DNA of 64,000 nucleotides from Acinetobacter colistiniresistens (lineage in GTDB: Bacteria; Pseudomonadota; Gammaproteobacteria; Pseudomonadales; Moraxellaceae), in the NCBI RefSeq assembly GCF_000413935.1, contig NZ_KE340376.1:66091-130090 (forward strand), in the 5' to 3' direction. Within the stretch, counting starts at the first letter, position 1. Every line of letters begins with the position of its first letter. The notes under the pieces are model-generated. The model was not told the DNA's origin. It saw only the letters and a list, made by a program, of their open reading frames with translations, and did not search any database. Shown here one piece after another: positions 26,664 to 35,796 of the stretch. The position numbers and the translations under genes were made by a program.

Positions 26664-27911
26664 TCATCTTACATAATTTTTCCAATGAAAAATTGGCCAT
26701 AAACAAAGCACAGCAATCACGCAAATCGTGATCAAATAATAAAAATAACCGAGCCAATCCCCGACAATCCCACTCCATAAATAAAGAAAACCACTCACCG
26801 TCGCCATAATCGAGACTTGAAAGGTAAAATCTGTGCCAGCAAATTGTTTACGGCTATATTGCATCACTAAGGTAAGCATCACCACCAACAGCATGGCAGA
26901 GCAGGCATCTTCAACAGCATTGACCACATAAAGCCAGATTGGAGAAATTTGATACCCAAATTCGTAAGCATGAGCCAAAACAGTATAAGCCCCCAAACTC
27001 AAAATCTTAAGCAGTGAAAAACCAATTAAACTTTGCGTTCTGGAAAAATACTTCAATAATAAACCTGCCATGGCAGCACCCAACAATGCAGCAACCGCAC
27101 CAAACATGGTAATAAACACCCCAATCTGAGTAAAATTTAATCCCATATCCACCATTAAAGGTTTTAATAAAGGTCCTGCTAAACCATCCGCCACTTTAAA
27201 ACTAATCAACACCAACAACCATGCTTTTAATTCTGAAGAAGACTGGAAATAAGCGAGATAAGCTTTGATCGACTGCGCTAAAGATACGCTAACAGCGGTA
27301 TTAGGCACCACTTTACTCATGTGTTTCGGTTCACGATAAAACAAAACCGGCAGCGTATTGAGCAAGACCAGTGCTGCCAAAGCCAGAAAGGTCTTTTGCC
27401 ACTCCAGCCAATCTAGACACCAAAGTACTGCCCCTCCCCCCACAATAAAACCTAAACGAGATCCGATCACTTGAAAGGTGTTGCCCCAGTGTTGTTGATC
27501 ACTTTTCAGTAAATTGACTGCCAGACCATCCGTCGCAACATCCTGAGTTGCGCCAGTTAAATTCATGAGGAACAGGAGTGCAAAAAAAACCAGCAAATAA
27601 CTAGGTTGGTCTAAAGCCTGAATCGGGAAAAATGACAAGACAATGAGAATCAGCACACTCGCAAGTTGAGTAGGAAGAATCCAACTGCGGTAATGTCCGA
27701 ATCTTGAGATAGCAAACCGATCTACATAGGCCGCCCAAAAAATCTTAATCGACCAAGGCAACATCAATAAACCAAAACCGCCAATATGCGCCAAGGACAC
27801 GCCCTGCGCCCTTAAAATCACAGGCAGTGCATGGGTCATAAACCCCACAGGTAAGCCCTGCGCCCAGTATAAAGAAAACAATAAAATGTAAACCTGACGA
27901 AGATTAAGCAT
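26664..27911 (-). CDS. AmpG-like MFS transporter (PAT family)
   Basis: A 415-aa inner-membrane carrier with about 12 transmembrane helices. The ATG at 27909-27911 (MLNLRQVYILLFSLYWAQGLP) is preferred; it has GGAAAAC upstream. The N-terminal QGLPVGFMTHALPVILRAQG block and LPWSIKIFWAAYVDR are typical of AmpG/PAT carriers, and NLTGATQDVATDGLAV (about residues 120-135) is the hallmark segment. AmpG imports anhydro-muropeptides for cell-wall recycling. Other members of the family carry acetyl-CoA or unknown solutes, so the substrate is uncertain. Confidence 0.85.
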   Translation of the reverse strand: MLNLRQVYILLFSLYWAQGLPVGFMTHALPVILRAQGVSLAHIGGFGLLMLPWSIKIFWAAYVDRFAISRFGHYRSWILPTQLASVLILIVLSFFPIQALDQPSYLLVFFALLFLMNLTGATQDVATDGLAVNLLKSDQQHWGNTFQVIGSRLGFIVGGGAVLWCLDWLEWQKTFLALAALVLLNTLPVLFYREPKHMSKVVPNTAVSVSLAQSIKAYLAYFQSSSELKAWLLVLISFKVADGLAGPLLKPLMVDMGLNFTQIGVFITMFGAVAALLGAAMAGLLLKYFSRTQSLIGFSLLKILSLGAYTVLAHAYEFGYQISPIWLYVVNAVEDACSAMLLVVMLTLVMQYSRKQFAGTDFTFQVSIMATVSGFLYLWSGIVGDWLGYFYYLITICVIAVLCLWPIFHWKNYVR

Positions 27912-28055
27912 TTTCAGTTTTCCATGAGCGCATACCAAAGGAGCTCAAGTATCCAATCCTTTCATCGGCATAGCAATAAAATCTTATTTTTTGCCAATGC
28001 AGTGCTTGTCATCAGCGTTTAACATGATTGTAGTTGTCATTACATATTATAATTT

Positions 28056-28682
28056 ATGTCGCAGCATTTTCCAGATTTACCCCCATTAGTGCCACAACGT
28101 GGATCGCTTTATAGTCGTGCTTTATGTAAGAAACTTTTCTTAAGCCAAGGTTGGACTGTTGTCGGGGAAATTCCCAATCTTCCCAAGGCCGTTGCGATTA
28201 TTTCTCCACACACCTCCAATATTGATGGTTGGTATGGCTTTCTCGCTATCGGTGGATTGGGTTTAAAAATTACTGTACTGGGTAAAGATACCTTATTTAA
28301 GCCAGCTTTGAAGCCACTGTTAAACTGGGCAGGGCTCATTCCTGTACATCGAGATAGTGCGCATGGTTTAACTGAGCAAGTGGTTGCCAGCATTCGCCAG
28401 CATGACAAAATCTGGATCGGAATGGCACCTGAAGGTACCCGTAAAAAAGCCGAAAAAATGAAAAGTGGCTTTTATCATATCGCCCATGCAGCAGGTATTC
28501 CCATTGTCATGTTCGCCTTTGATTATGACCACAAAACCATTTATTGTTTAGGTGCCTTTACCCCGACAGGTCACTATCCACAAGATCTTGAACAGATCAT
28601 GCAACGTTATGTAGGTCACTTCTCTCCAAAGAACCCACATTGGCTGGCAGAACCCTTACAAAAACTTGTGAAAAAAAACTAG
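28056..28682 (+). CDS. 1-acylglycerol-phosphate acyltransferase-like protein (PlsC superfamily)
   Basis: A 208-aa acyltransferase. The catalytic H-x4-D motif is SPHTSNIDGWYG (about residues 50-61), the second block is GLIPVHRDS, and the third, substrate-binding block is MAPEGTRKK (about 127-135). It is short and has no obvious transmembrane segment, like the one-domain lysophospholipid acyltransferases. It lies just before a patatin-like lipoprotein gene, suggesting a shared lipid-related role. Confidence 0.88.
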   Translation: MSQHFPDLPPLVPQRGSLYSRALCKKLFLSQGWTVVGEIPNLPKAVAIISPHTSNIDGWYGFLAIGGLGLKITVLGKDTLFKPALKPLLNWAGLIPVHRDSAHGLTEQVVASIRQHDKIWIGMAPEGTRKKAEKMKSGFYHIAHAAGIPIVMFAFDYDHKTIYCLGAFTPTGHYPQDLEQIMQRYVGHFSPKNPHWLAEPLQKLVKKN

Positions 28683-28745
28683 AAAAAGAGGGGCAAATCT
28701 GCTCTGATGTGCCCATCTTTTTTGTACATTTTATCTGCATTCGAT

Positions 28746-29663
28746 ATGAAAATTGCTCGACTGTCTTGCTTGGCTGTCCTTGGCTTCGCGTTATTGGGTT
28801 GTGATCAAACCGCAAAGAAAACACCCTCTACTACGGCGATTAACGCACGTGAACCGGTTATTGCACTTGCACTCGGTGGTGGGGGCGCCAAAGGTTTCGC
28901 CCATATTGGTGTCATCAAGGTGTTAGAGTCACATGGGATTAAAGCCAAAATTGTTACAGGTACCAGTGCTGGTAGTTTTGTCGGCAGTATTTATGCCAGT
29001 GGGCAAACCCCTTATCAAATGCAAAACCTCGCCTTGAAATTACAAGAATCAGATTTGCGTGACTTAACCTTGAATAGCCAAGGCATTATTCTGGGACAGA
29101 AACTTCAGAATTACGTCAACACACAGGTCGGCAATAAACCGATTGAACAATTTCCAATTCGTTTTGCCGCAGTTGCAACACGTTTAGATAGTGGTAAAAA
29201 AGCAGAATTTATTAAAGGTAATGCAGGTCAAGCAGTACGTGCTTCATGCAGTATCCCCAATGTCTTTGTTCCTGCTGTCATTGGCAACACCAAATATGTA
29301 GATGGTGGTTTGGTCAGCCCAATCCCTGTTAAAACTGCAAAAGATATGGGGGCTGATATTGTGATTGCCGTCGACATTTCTGCCCGTCCAGTCGGTGGTA
29401 AACCTTTAAGCATGTGGGGCTTATTAGACCAAACCATTAATATTATGGGACAGCAAAGTATTAATGAAGAACTGAATCAAGCCACTGTGGTGATCCAACC
29501 TAAAGTTGGCCATCTGGGTGCATTAGACCTTAAGTCTAGTAATGAAGCCATTTTAGAAGGTGAAAAAGCAGCACAGGCCAAGATTACAGCAATCCAGAAT
29601 GCGATCACAACCTTCAAAAACTCTCCTGCTGCACTGAAACCGGCTCCAAAATCTAAATTCTAA
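28746..29663 (+). CDS. Patatin-like phospholipase, lipoprotein (RssA-like)
   Basis: A 305-aa lipid hydrolase. The ATG at 28746 gives a lipoprotein signal with lipobox LLGC (Cys about residue 19). An upstream ATG at 28707 would bury that signal. The patatin domain has the oxyanion loop GGGGAKGFAHIG (about 42-53), the nucleophile elbow GTSAGS (about 74-79) and the Asp of the dyad in DGGLVSPIP (about 183-191). All catalytic residues are present, so it is probably active on phospholipids at the envelope. Confidence 0.92.
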   Translation: MKIARLSCLAVLGFALLGCDQTAKKTPSTTAINAREPVIALALGGGGAKGFAHIGVIKVLESHGIKAKIVTGTSAGSFVGSIYASGQTPYQMQNLALKLQESDLRDLTLNSQGIILGQKLQNYVNTQVGNKPIEQFPIRFAAVATRLDSGKKAEFIKGNAGQAVRASCSIPNVFVPAVIGNTKYVDGGLVSPIPVKTAKDMGADIVIAVDISARPVGGKPLSMWGLLDQTINIMGQQSINEELNQATVVIQPKVGHLGALDLKSSNEAILEGEKAAQAKITAIQNAITTFKNSPAALKPAPKSKF

Positions 29664-29672
29664 TCATAAACT

Positions 29673-29707
29673 TGGGCAGTTGATCTTAAAAAACCATCAT
29701 CTGCCCA
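29673..29707 (+). terminator. Possible terminator after the patatin gene
   Basis: TGGGCAGTTGAT and ATCATCTGCCCA form a 12-bp stem with one mismatch and an 11-nt loop, starting 9 bp after the stop, with a short T run after it. Confidence 0.4.
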
Positions 29708-29818
29708 TTTCCTAACTAAAAAAACAATCTTTGTATATTCATCAAGATAATCATCTGCTACAGTGCTTAAAGTGAATATTTTTTCACCTCCACTCCATTT
29801 AATGAGACGAGCAAATCT

Positions 29819-30277
29819 ATGGAATTTGTAGTTGAACCTTGGCACTGGTTTGTATTAGGGATTTTACTGATTCTTTCAGAATTGATTTTGCCTGCTTTTG
29901 CTGCATTATGGTTTGGTATAGCAGCAGTTATGGTTTGTATTTTACTGTGGCTTTTCCCCATGATGGGCTTTACCACCCAAGTGATTACTTGGGGTATTTT
30001 ATCTATTTTGTGCACGATTCTTTGGTTCAAATTTATTAAACCACTGTCCATTGATAAAACCAAAGCTGGGCTCCCTCGCGAAGCAACCATTGGTCAAGTT
30101 GGTATGGTCATCCAGACTGGGCTTGAACATGGACAAATCATTGTACGCTTCTCAATGCCTGTTTTAGGTTCTGATGAATGGCATTGCCGTTGTTCTGTTC
30201 CAGTACAAGTGGGTGATCGCGTGCGCGTGGTTGATATTTTGGGTAATGATTTAGTCGTTCAACCTCATACGTCATAA
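29819..30277 (+). CDS. NfeD-family membrane protein
   Basis: A 152-aa short NfeD protein. Three hydrophobic helices occupy about residues 8-75 (WHWFVLGILLILSELILPAF onward), followed by a C-terminal OB-fold-like domain ending VGDRVRVVDILGNDLVV. Short NfeD proteins are typically encoded next to, and partner with, stomatin/SPFH proteins in membrane quality control; the next gene is exactly that, 18 bp downstream. Confidence 0.92.
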   Translation: MEFVVEPWHWFVLGILLILSELILPAFAALWFGIAAVMVCILLWLFPMMGFTTQVITWGILSILCTILWFKFIKPLSIDKTKAGLPREATIGQVGMVIQTGLEHGQIIVRFSMPVLGSDEWHCRCSVPVQVGDRVRVVDILGNDLVVQPHTS

Positions 30278-30295
30278 ACACAAAGAGGGTTTTCA

Positions 30296-31147
30296 ATGTC
30301 TGTCGGTACTATTGTTGTTTTAGCTTTCTTAGCTTTTATTGGTATAACCATTTTTAAAGGGGTTCGCATTGTTCCCCAAGGTTATAAATGGATTGTTCAG
30401 CGTTTAGGTAAATACCATACCACGTTGGCTCCAGGTCTTAATTTCGTGATTCCCTATGTTGATGAAGTTGCTTATAAAATCACAACCAAAGATATTGTTT
30501 TGGATATTCCTTCGCAAGAAGTAATTACCCGTGACAATGCGGTGTTGGTGATGAATGCAGTGGCTTATATCAATCTCACCACACCAGAGAAAGCGGTGTA
30601 CGGGATTGAAAACTATACATGGGCCATTCAAAACCTCGTTCAAACCTCACTGCGTTCAATTGTGGGTGAAATGGACTTGGATGATGCACTTTCTTCTCGT
30701 GATCATATTAAAGCGAAACTGAAAGCAGCCATTTCTGATGATATTTCGGATTGGGGGATTACCCTAAAAACGGTTGAAATTCAAGATATTCAACCTTCAC
30801 ACACCATGCAAGCTGCGATGGAAGCCCAAGCCGCAGCTGAACGTCAACGTCGTGCGACCGTGACCAAAGCCGATGGTGAAAAACAGGCAGCGATTCTAGA
30901 AGCAGATGGTCGTTTAGAAGCATCTCGTCGCGATGCTGAAGCTCAGGTCGTTCTTGCTGAGTCATCACAACGCGCGATTGAAATGGTCACCACTGCAGTC
31001 GGTGATAAAGAAATTCCTGTGGCTTACTTACTCGGTGAGCAATATGTGAAAGCGATGCAGGATCTTTCTAAATCAAGCAACGCAAAAACTGTGGTGCTTC
31101 CAGCCGATGTACTCAATGCCATTCGTGGAATTATGGGTAAACACTAA
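30296..31147 (+). CDS. qmcA: SPFH/stomatin-family protein (QmcA-like)
   Basis: A 283-aa membrane-anchored protein. One N-terminal hydrophobic helix (residues about 4-20) precedes the SPFH core, VPQGYKWIVQRLGKYHTTLAPGLN onward, with the RDNAVLVMNAVAYINL strand block. A long Ala/Glu-rich coiled coil follows (about 165-225). Such proteins form large oligomeric rings in the inner membrane that organise proteases and lipids. GAGGG precedes the ATG. It forms an operon with the NfeD gene. Confidence 0.92.
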   Translation: MSVGTIVVLAFLAFIGITIFKGVRIVPQGYKWIVQRLGKYHTTLAPGLNFVIPYVDEVAYKITTKDIVLDIPSQEVITRDNAVLVMNAVAYINLTTPEKAVYGIENYTWAIQNLVQTSLRSIVGEMDLDDALSSRDHIKAKLKAAISDDISDWGITLKTVEIQDIQPSHTMQAAMEAQAAAERQRRATVTKADGEKQAAILEADGRLEASRRDAEAQVVLAESSQRAIEMVTTAVGDKEIPVAYLLGEQYVKAMQDLSKSSNAKTVVLPADVLNAIRGIMGKH

Positions 31148-31161
31148 ACCCGTTGCTCCTG

Positions 31162-31197
31162 AAAAAATAAAGCAGCGTTATCGCTGCTTTATTTTTT
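31162..31197. terminator. Bidirectional terminator between qmcA and the yjbR-like gene
   Basis: A perfect 16-bp stem (31162-31177 / 31182-31197) with a TTAT loop, A-rich on the left and T-rich on the right, serving the two convergent genes. Confidence 0.85.
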
Positions 31198-31564
31198 AGT
31201 GCTGTTGGAGCAATTTTCGCGTCTTAACGGGAAGTTTTTCCACCACTAAATCATAAGAATCTTGAATCAAGTCTTGCAGCAAATCGGCTGTTATTTCATG
31301 ACCACTGGCAATTGAGATCCAATGTTTTTTATTCATATGGTAGCCTGCTGAAATTGAAGGATATAGCTCCTGATATTCCAGACTTTTCTCAGGCTTACAT
31401 TTAATCGTCACCAGTAACTTGCCCGAATAAGCCCCAATCAACATAAATACCTTGTCGCAGATTTTGAATACCTCACAATCTGGGCCAAAAGGCTGTGACT
31501 GAATGGAAAAAGCCAGTTGCTGTCCGTATTCAAGCGCCACTTGTTCTAATTGTTCATCCTTCAT
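31196..31564 (-). CDS. MmcQ/YjbR-family protein
   Basis: A 122-aa small cytosolic protein of the YjbR/CyaY-like fold family. Recognisable segments are QPFGPDCEVFKICDKVFMLI (about residues 24-43), VTIKCKPEKSLEYQE and the HMNKKHWISI block (about 76-85). I start at the ATG at 31562-31564 (MKDEQL); the first in-frame ATG at 31579 lacks a ribosome binding site. Members bind DNA in some reports, but the biological role is unclear. Confidence 0.85.
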   Translation of the reverse strand: MKDEQLEQVALEYGQQLAFSIQSQPFGPDCEVFKICDKVFMLIGAYSGKLLVTIKCKPEKSLEYQELYPSISAGYHMNKKHWISIASGHEITADLLQDLIQDSYDLVVEKLPVKTRKLLQQH

Positions 31565-31619
31565 GTAACCGCACCCCATTGTTATTTATTATTGATCAAG
31601 TAGAGGGCTATCGCTTAGC

Positions 31620-32537
31620 TTAACTTTTACGTGCGAGCAAGAATTGAGAAATCGCAACGAGTTCTTTGGCATCTTCACCAAAATAAGCAAGGGCTTCAAA
31701 GGCTTGATCATGCAAGCTTTGCGCATAAACTTGTGCCTGCGCTAAGCCCATTAAGGCAGGATAAGTCGATTTTTGCATTTGCTCATCTTTACCCGCTGTT
31801 TTACCGAGAGTCTCAGTGCTCGCCGTAATATCCAAAATATCATCTTGTACTTGAAAGGCTAGACCAATGCTCTGTCCAAACTGGCGTAATTTTGGAATCG
31901 CCTGATCAGTACCTGCAAAGATAGTTACCGCCCCCATCATGATTGCAGCTTGAATCAATGCACCGGTTTTATTACGGTGAATATTCTCTAATTCAGTTTG
32001 ATCTACCTGTTTATTAGCCCCTTCTGCCTGTAAATCAAGAACCTGCCCACAGACCATTCTTGAACTGGCGGTTGCTAAAATCTGTACCTGCTTCAAGACA
32101 ATAGCAGCCTCGGTTCCCTGTCCTTGTTCGTCGAATAAACGACTGCCCAAAATTTCAAAGGCCATGGATTGTAAAATATCACCCGCTAATAGAGCCGTGT
32201 CTTCACCAAAGGCGACATGACAGGTGGGTTGGCCACGGCGCAGCAAATCATTGTCCATACAAGGCAAATCATCATGTGCCAATGAATAGCAATGGATCAG
32301 TTCAACTGCAACTGCGGCACGACGCGCCGCTGCAAAATTATGATTCGACTGTAACGAAGCTGCTGCATAACAGAGTGCAGGACGAATGCGCTTTCCACCT
32401 AACATCACTGCATGATGAACGGCAGCCTTTAAAGGTTCTGGAATTGAGAATGCAGCCAATGCTGTCAATAAATCTTGTTGAATACGTTGTTGAGCTTGTA
32501 TGAGAACATCCGCATTAACTTGAGAAATAGATGACAC
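31620..32537 (-). CDS. ispA: Farnesyl diphosphate synthase / short-chain polyprenyl synthetase
   Basis: A 305-aa enzyme that condenses isopentenyl diphosphate with allylic diphosphates to make C15 farnesyl diphosphate for ubiquinone and undecaprenyl synthesis. GGKRIRPAL (about residues 48-56), the first aspartate-rich motif DDLPCMDND (about 92-100) and the second, QVQDDILD, are all intact. The segment preceding the first motif (ELIHCYSLAHDD) is typical of bacterial FPP synthase. Product length is inferred. No dxs gene is adjacent. Confidence 0.93.
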   Translation of the reverse strand: MSSISQVNADVLIQAQQRIQQDLLTALAAFSIPEPLKAAVHHAVMLGGKRIRPALCYAAASLQSNHNFAAARRAAVAVELIHCYSLAHDDLPCMDNDLLRRGQPTCHVAFGEDTALLAGDILQSMAFEILGSRLFDEQGQGTEAAIVLKQVQILATASSRMVCGQVLDLQAEGANKQVDQTELENIHRNKTGALIQAAIMMGAVTIFAGTDQAIPKLRQFGQSIGLAFQVQDDILDITASTETLGKTAGKDEQMQKSTYPALMGLAQAQVYAQSLHDQAFEALAYFGEDAKELVAISQFLLARKS

Positions 32538-32652
32538 AATTGCCTCGGGAAATCTTAATAAAAGGAAGTTGACAAGACTTGTCAGAATGTTGACATCATA
32601 ACACTTTTTATCTGAAAAAAAGGGATTTGTCTTTTTATTCGATTCAAAATAA

Positions 32653-32676
32653 TAAGGCCCTCAAATGAAGGCCTTA
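32653..32676 (-). terminator. Terminator of the prpF-like gene
   Basis: TAAGGCC at 32653-32659 and GGCCTTA at 32670-32676 with a 10-nt loop, 23 bp after the stop on the minus strand, followed by TTATTTTG. Short stem but GC-rich. Confidence 0.5.
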
Positions 32677-32698
32677 GCAATAAATTTAGAATAAAAAA

Positions 32699-33886
32699 TT
32701 AGAAAGCATCGCCCGGTACACGCACCCAACCTTCCATCAATACACGGGCGCTGCGGCTCATGATGGCTTTTTTCACTGACCATTTGCCATCAATCAACTC
32801 AGCCTGAGCTCCAACACGTAAGGTTCCAGATGGATGACCAAAACGAACCGCTTCACGCTCGCCCCCACCTGCGGCTAAATTAACCAAAGTGCCTGGAATC
32901 GCGGCTGCCGTACCAATTGCAACTGCTGCCGTTCCCATCATGGCATGATGTAATTTACCCATCGACAAAGCACGTACCAATAAATCGACCTCGCTTGCCG
33001 CAACCGCCTTACCACTAGATGAGTTATAGCTTTTAGGTGGGGATACAAAGGCAATTTTAGGCGTATGCTGACGTGCTGCTGCTTCAGAAATATCTTTAAT
33101 CAGCCCCATTTGTACTGCACCATAAGCACGGATTTTCTCAAAACGTGCTAAAGCAGCTGCATCACTATTGATCTGATCTTGCAATTCAGTGCCTTGATAG
33201 CCAATCTCTTCGGCATTGAGGAAAATGGTTGGAATCCCCGCATTAATAAATGTTGCTTGGAATGTCCCCACTTCAGGCACTTCCAGTTGATCCACCACAT
33301 TTCCTGTCGGGAACATATCGCCCCCTTCTTCGCCATCATCGGCAGGATCTAAAAATTCAATTTGCACTTCCGCCGCAGGGAAAGTCACCCCATCCAGCTC
33401 AAACTCACCAGTTTCCTGTACTTGCCCATTGGTCACCGGAACATGTGCAATGATGGTTTTTTGAATATTCTTCTGCCAGATCCGTACTGTGCAAATGCCA
33501 TTTTCAGGAATACGCGCGGCATCAACCAAACCATTTGAAATGGCAAATGAACCAACCGCAGCAGTTAAATTACCGCAATTTCCACTCCAGTCGACAAAAG
33601 GTTGATCAATCGATACCTGACCAAATAAATAGTCGACGTCGTGTTCTGGTTGTGCGCTTTTTGCCAAAATCACAGTTTTACTGGTACTAGAGGTCGCTCC
33701 TCCCATCCCATCAATCTGTTTCCCATAAGGATCTGGGCTCCCAATTACACGAAGGAGAAGTTGATCACGTGCTTTGCCCGCTACTTGCGCCGCTTCAGGT
33801 AAATCATCTAGTTTGAAAAATACACCTTTACTTGTTCCGCCACGCATATAGGTTGCTGGGACTTTGATTTGCGGTACTGAGCTCAT
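32699..33886 (-). CDS. prpF: 2-methylaconitate cis-trans isomerase (PrpF family)
   Basis: A 395-aa protein of the PrpF family (diaminopimelate-epimerase fold). Visible blocks are ATYMRGGTSKGVFF (about residues 6-19), IDGMGGATSSTSKTVI (about 58-73), the catalytic-region VDWSGNCGNLTAAVG (about 97-111) with its cysteine, and INAGIPTIFL. PrpF acts with AcnD in the 2-methylcitrate cycle of propionate use, but no prpB/prpC/acnD is nearby. This copy could therefore act on another acid, for example as a 4-oxalomesaconate tautomerase. AGGA lies upstream of the ATG. Confidence 0.85.
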   Translation of the reverse strand: MSSVPQIKVPATYMRGGTSKGVFFKLDDLPEAAQVAGKARDQLLLRVIGSPDPYGKQIDGMGGATSSTSKTVILAKSAQPEHDVDYLFGQVSIDQPFVDWSGNCGNLTAAVGSFAISNGLVDAARIPENGICTVRIWQKNIQKTIIAHVPVTNGQVQETGEFELDGVTFPAAEVQIEFLDPADDGEEGGDMFPTGNVVDQLEVPEVGTFQATFINAGIPTIFLNAEEIGYQGTELQDQINSDAAALARFEKIRAYGAVQMGLIKDISEAAARQHTPKIAFVSPPKSYNSSSGKAVAASEVDLLVRALSMGKLHHAMMGTAAVAIGTAAAIPGTLVNLAAGGGEREAVRFGHPSGTLRVGAQAELIDGKWSVKKAIMSRSARVLMEGWVRVPGDAF

Positions 33887-34258
33887 GTCAATTTCATCCT
33901 TTTATCATGTTCTTGGTGCAGATTGGTTTTGAGTCTAAAGTTACTGCATGGCATTCAAAAATACCATACGACCAATTGTTTTAGGATCGGTCACGCGAGC
34001 TCAAATCTCGACCTTATATTGGGTCGGTTTCCTTACTTGCACAATGGCAGAAATTCCAATCCGTCTGTCGGGAAAAACAAGGACTGAATTCAAGCGTCTA
34101 AATTTACAGCAATTTTCATTTTAATATTCATACAAACAAATGATTTTAAACAACTTATCAAGACAACTTCGCAGTCATGGCATCGCTGTACTTTTACTAG
34201 GCGAAAATCTTTGAATCTATTAGAATAATCCAGTTAATTCCTCGTCGAGCTCAGTCCT
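33887..34258. other. Divergent promoter region prpF / amino acid permease
   Basis: A 372-bp gap between divergent genes. It must carry both promoters. It includes small dyads (for example CGACC-N8-GGTCG near 34009-34026) but no motif I can assign and no gene. Confidence 0.4.
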
Positions 34259-35617
34259 TTGAACAACGATTCTTCTCAACTTCAGCGTGGACTAAAAAAC
34301 CGCCATATCCAACTCATTGCCATGGGTGGAGCGATTGGTACGGGCTTATTTTTAGGTTCTGCGCAAATTATCCAGTCTGCTGGACCATCCATTATTTTGG
34401 GGTATGCAATTGGTGGCTTGATTGTTTTTCTCATCATGCGCCATTTAGGTGAAATGATTGTTGAAGAACCTGTTGCAGGTTCATTTAGCCATTTTGCTTA
34501 TAAGTATTGGGGTAAATTTCCAGGCTTTATCACCGGCTGGAATTATTGGGTTCTCTACATCCTTGTCGCCATGACTGAGCTAACGGCTGTAGGGAAATAT
34601 ATTAATTACTGGTGGCCGCAAATCCCGGCATGGCAGTCTGTATTATTTTTCTTTGTCGTGATTACGGCAGTAAACCTGACCAATGTTAAATTTTATGGTG
34701 AATCAGAGTTCTGGTTAGCAATCATCAAGGTAACTGCTGTGGTTGCCATGATCTTGTTTGGTTTGTTCCTACTCTTCACTGCAGATGCCAACTCAACAGC
34801 CTCATTTAGCAACCTTTGGTCACATGGCGGCTTTTTCCCGCATGGCTTCGAAGGCTTGTTCTATATGCTGGCTTTCTTGATGTTTGCCTTTGGGGGAATT
34901 GAGCTGATTGGTATGGCTGCGGCAGAAGCCAAAGATCCAAAGACAACCATTCCTAAGGCGATTAACCAAGTGGTCATTCGTATTTTGGTGTTCTATGTCG
35001 GTTCGCTTGCCATTCTCTTATCACTTGTGCCTTGGAACCAACTCGATCTTGGTGGCTTAGATAAAAGTCCATTTGTCATGATTTTCAGTCAGATGGGCAT
35101 TGGCTGGGCAGCACATTTACTTAACTTTATTATCCTGACAGCAGCATTATCCGTCTATAACAGCGGAATGTATGCCAACAGCCGTATGGTATTTGGTTTG
35201 GCTCAACAAGGTAATGCACCGAAAGTCTTTACCAAAACCAATAAACAAGGTGTCCCAGTTCCAGCAGTACTGCTCTCTGCGTTCCTGATCTTTGGTTGTG
35301 TGTTGTTAAACTACTTTGTGCCAGAAGATGCGCTCGGACATTTAATGTATGTCGTTGTTGGTGCACTCGTTTTAAACTGGGCCATGATCAGCTTGACGCA
35401 CTTGAAATACAGACGCCATATCAAAACAGCCCAAATCAAGACTTCGTACCCAGCTTTATGGTCTCCATTCAGTAACTATCTGGTTTTAGCATTTATTGGT
35501 GTGGTGCTGTATATCATGTGGCAACAAGGTTTTAAAGAATCTGTACTGATGATTCCAATCTGGATCGTCGCCATGTTTATTTTCTATAAGTTTTTAAATC
35601 GTAAAACTGAAGATTAA
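34259..35617 (+). CDS. APC-family amino acid permease (AroP/CycA type)
   Basis: A 452-aa inner-membrane permease with 12 expected helices. LQRGLKNRHIQLIAMGGAIG followed by TGLFLGSA (residues about 8-35) is the amino acid transporter family signature, and FAFGGIELIGMAAAEAKDP (about 217-235) is the central conserved motif. It resembles aromatic amino acid or D-Ala/D-Ser/Gly carriers; the exact substrate is open. The start appears to be TTG at 34259, because an in-frame stop lies 24 bp upstream and the next Met would cut the conserved N-terminus. A terminator follows. Confidence 0.9.
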   Translation: MNNDSSQLQRGLKNRHIQLIAMGGAIGTGLFLGSAQIIQSAGPSIILGYAIGGLIVFLIMRHLGEMIVEEPVAGSFSHFAYKYWGKFPGFITGWNYWVLYILVAMTELTAVGKYINYWWPQIPAWQSVLFFFVVITAVNLTNVKFYGESEFWLAIIKVTAVVAMILFGLFLLFTADANSTASFSNLWSHGGFFPHGFEGLFYMLAFLMFAFGGIELIGMAAAEAKDPKTTIPKAINQVVIRILVFYVGSLAILLSLVPWNQLDLGGLDKSPFVMIFSQMGIGWAAHLLNFIILTAALSVYNSGMYANSRMVFGLAQQGNAPKVFTKTNKQGVPVPAVLLSAFLIFGCVLLNYFVPEDALGHLMYVVVGALVLNWAMISLTHLKYRRHIKTAQIKTSYPALWSPFSNYLVLAFIGVVLYIMWQQGFKESVLMIPIWIVAMFIFYKFLNRKTED

Positions 35618-35635
35618 CAGTTGATCGGTTTCATT

Positions 35636-35666
35636 AAAAAGTGATTGCTTATGCAATCACTTTTTT
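35636..35666 (+). terminator. Terminator of the amino acid permease gene
   Basis: The stem AAAAAGTGATTGC / GCAATCACTTTTTT with a TTAT loop, 18 bp after the stop and 21 bp before the tRNA gene. Confidence 0.85.
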
Positions 35667-35686
35667 GTTTATAATCATAAAATTAT

Positions 35687-35759
35687 GCGCTTATAGCTTA
35701 ACTGGATAGAGCAGTTGCCTCCTAAGCGACCGACGTGGGTTCGAGTCCCGCTAAGCGCA
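35687..35759 (+). tRNA. tRNA-Arg (anticodon CCU)
   Basis: A 73-nt cloverleaf. The acceptor stem is GCGCTTA (35687-35693) with TAAGCGC (35752-35758) and discriminator A. The anticodon stem is GTTGC/GCGAC around loop CTCCTAA, which places CCT at positions 34-36 and reads the AGG codon. The T-arm is GTGGG-TTCGAGT-CCCGC. The CCA end is not encoded. It stands alone between a terminator and a convergent gene; no integrated element is attached. Confidence 0.95.
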
Positions 35760-35796
35760 TACCCTATCTGGCTCCAATGTAAATAACGACAACCTG

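Noticed and set aside
35687..35759. tRNA-Arg(CCU) as an integration site for a mobile element
   Set aside because: This tRNA is a frequent att site, but flanking genes are ordinary chromosomal genes and no integrase or duplicated tRNA end is visible nearby.
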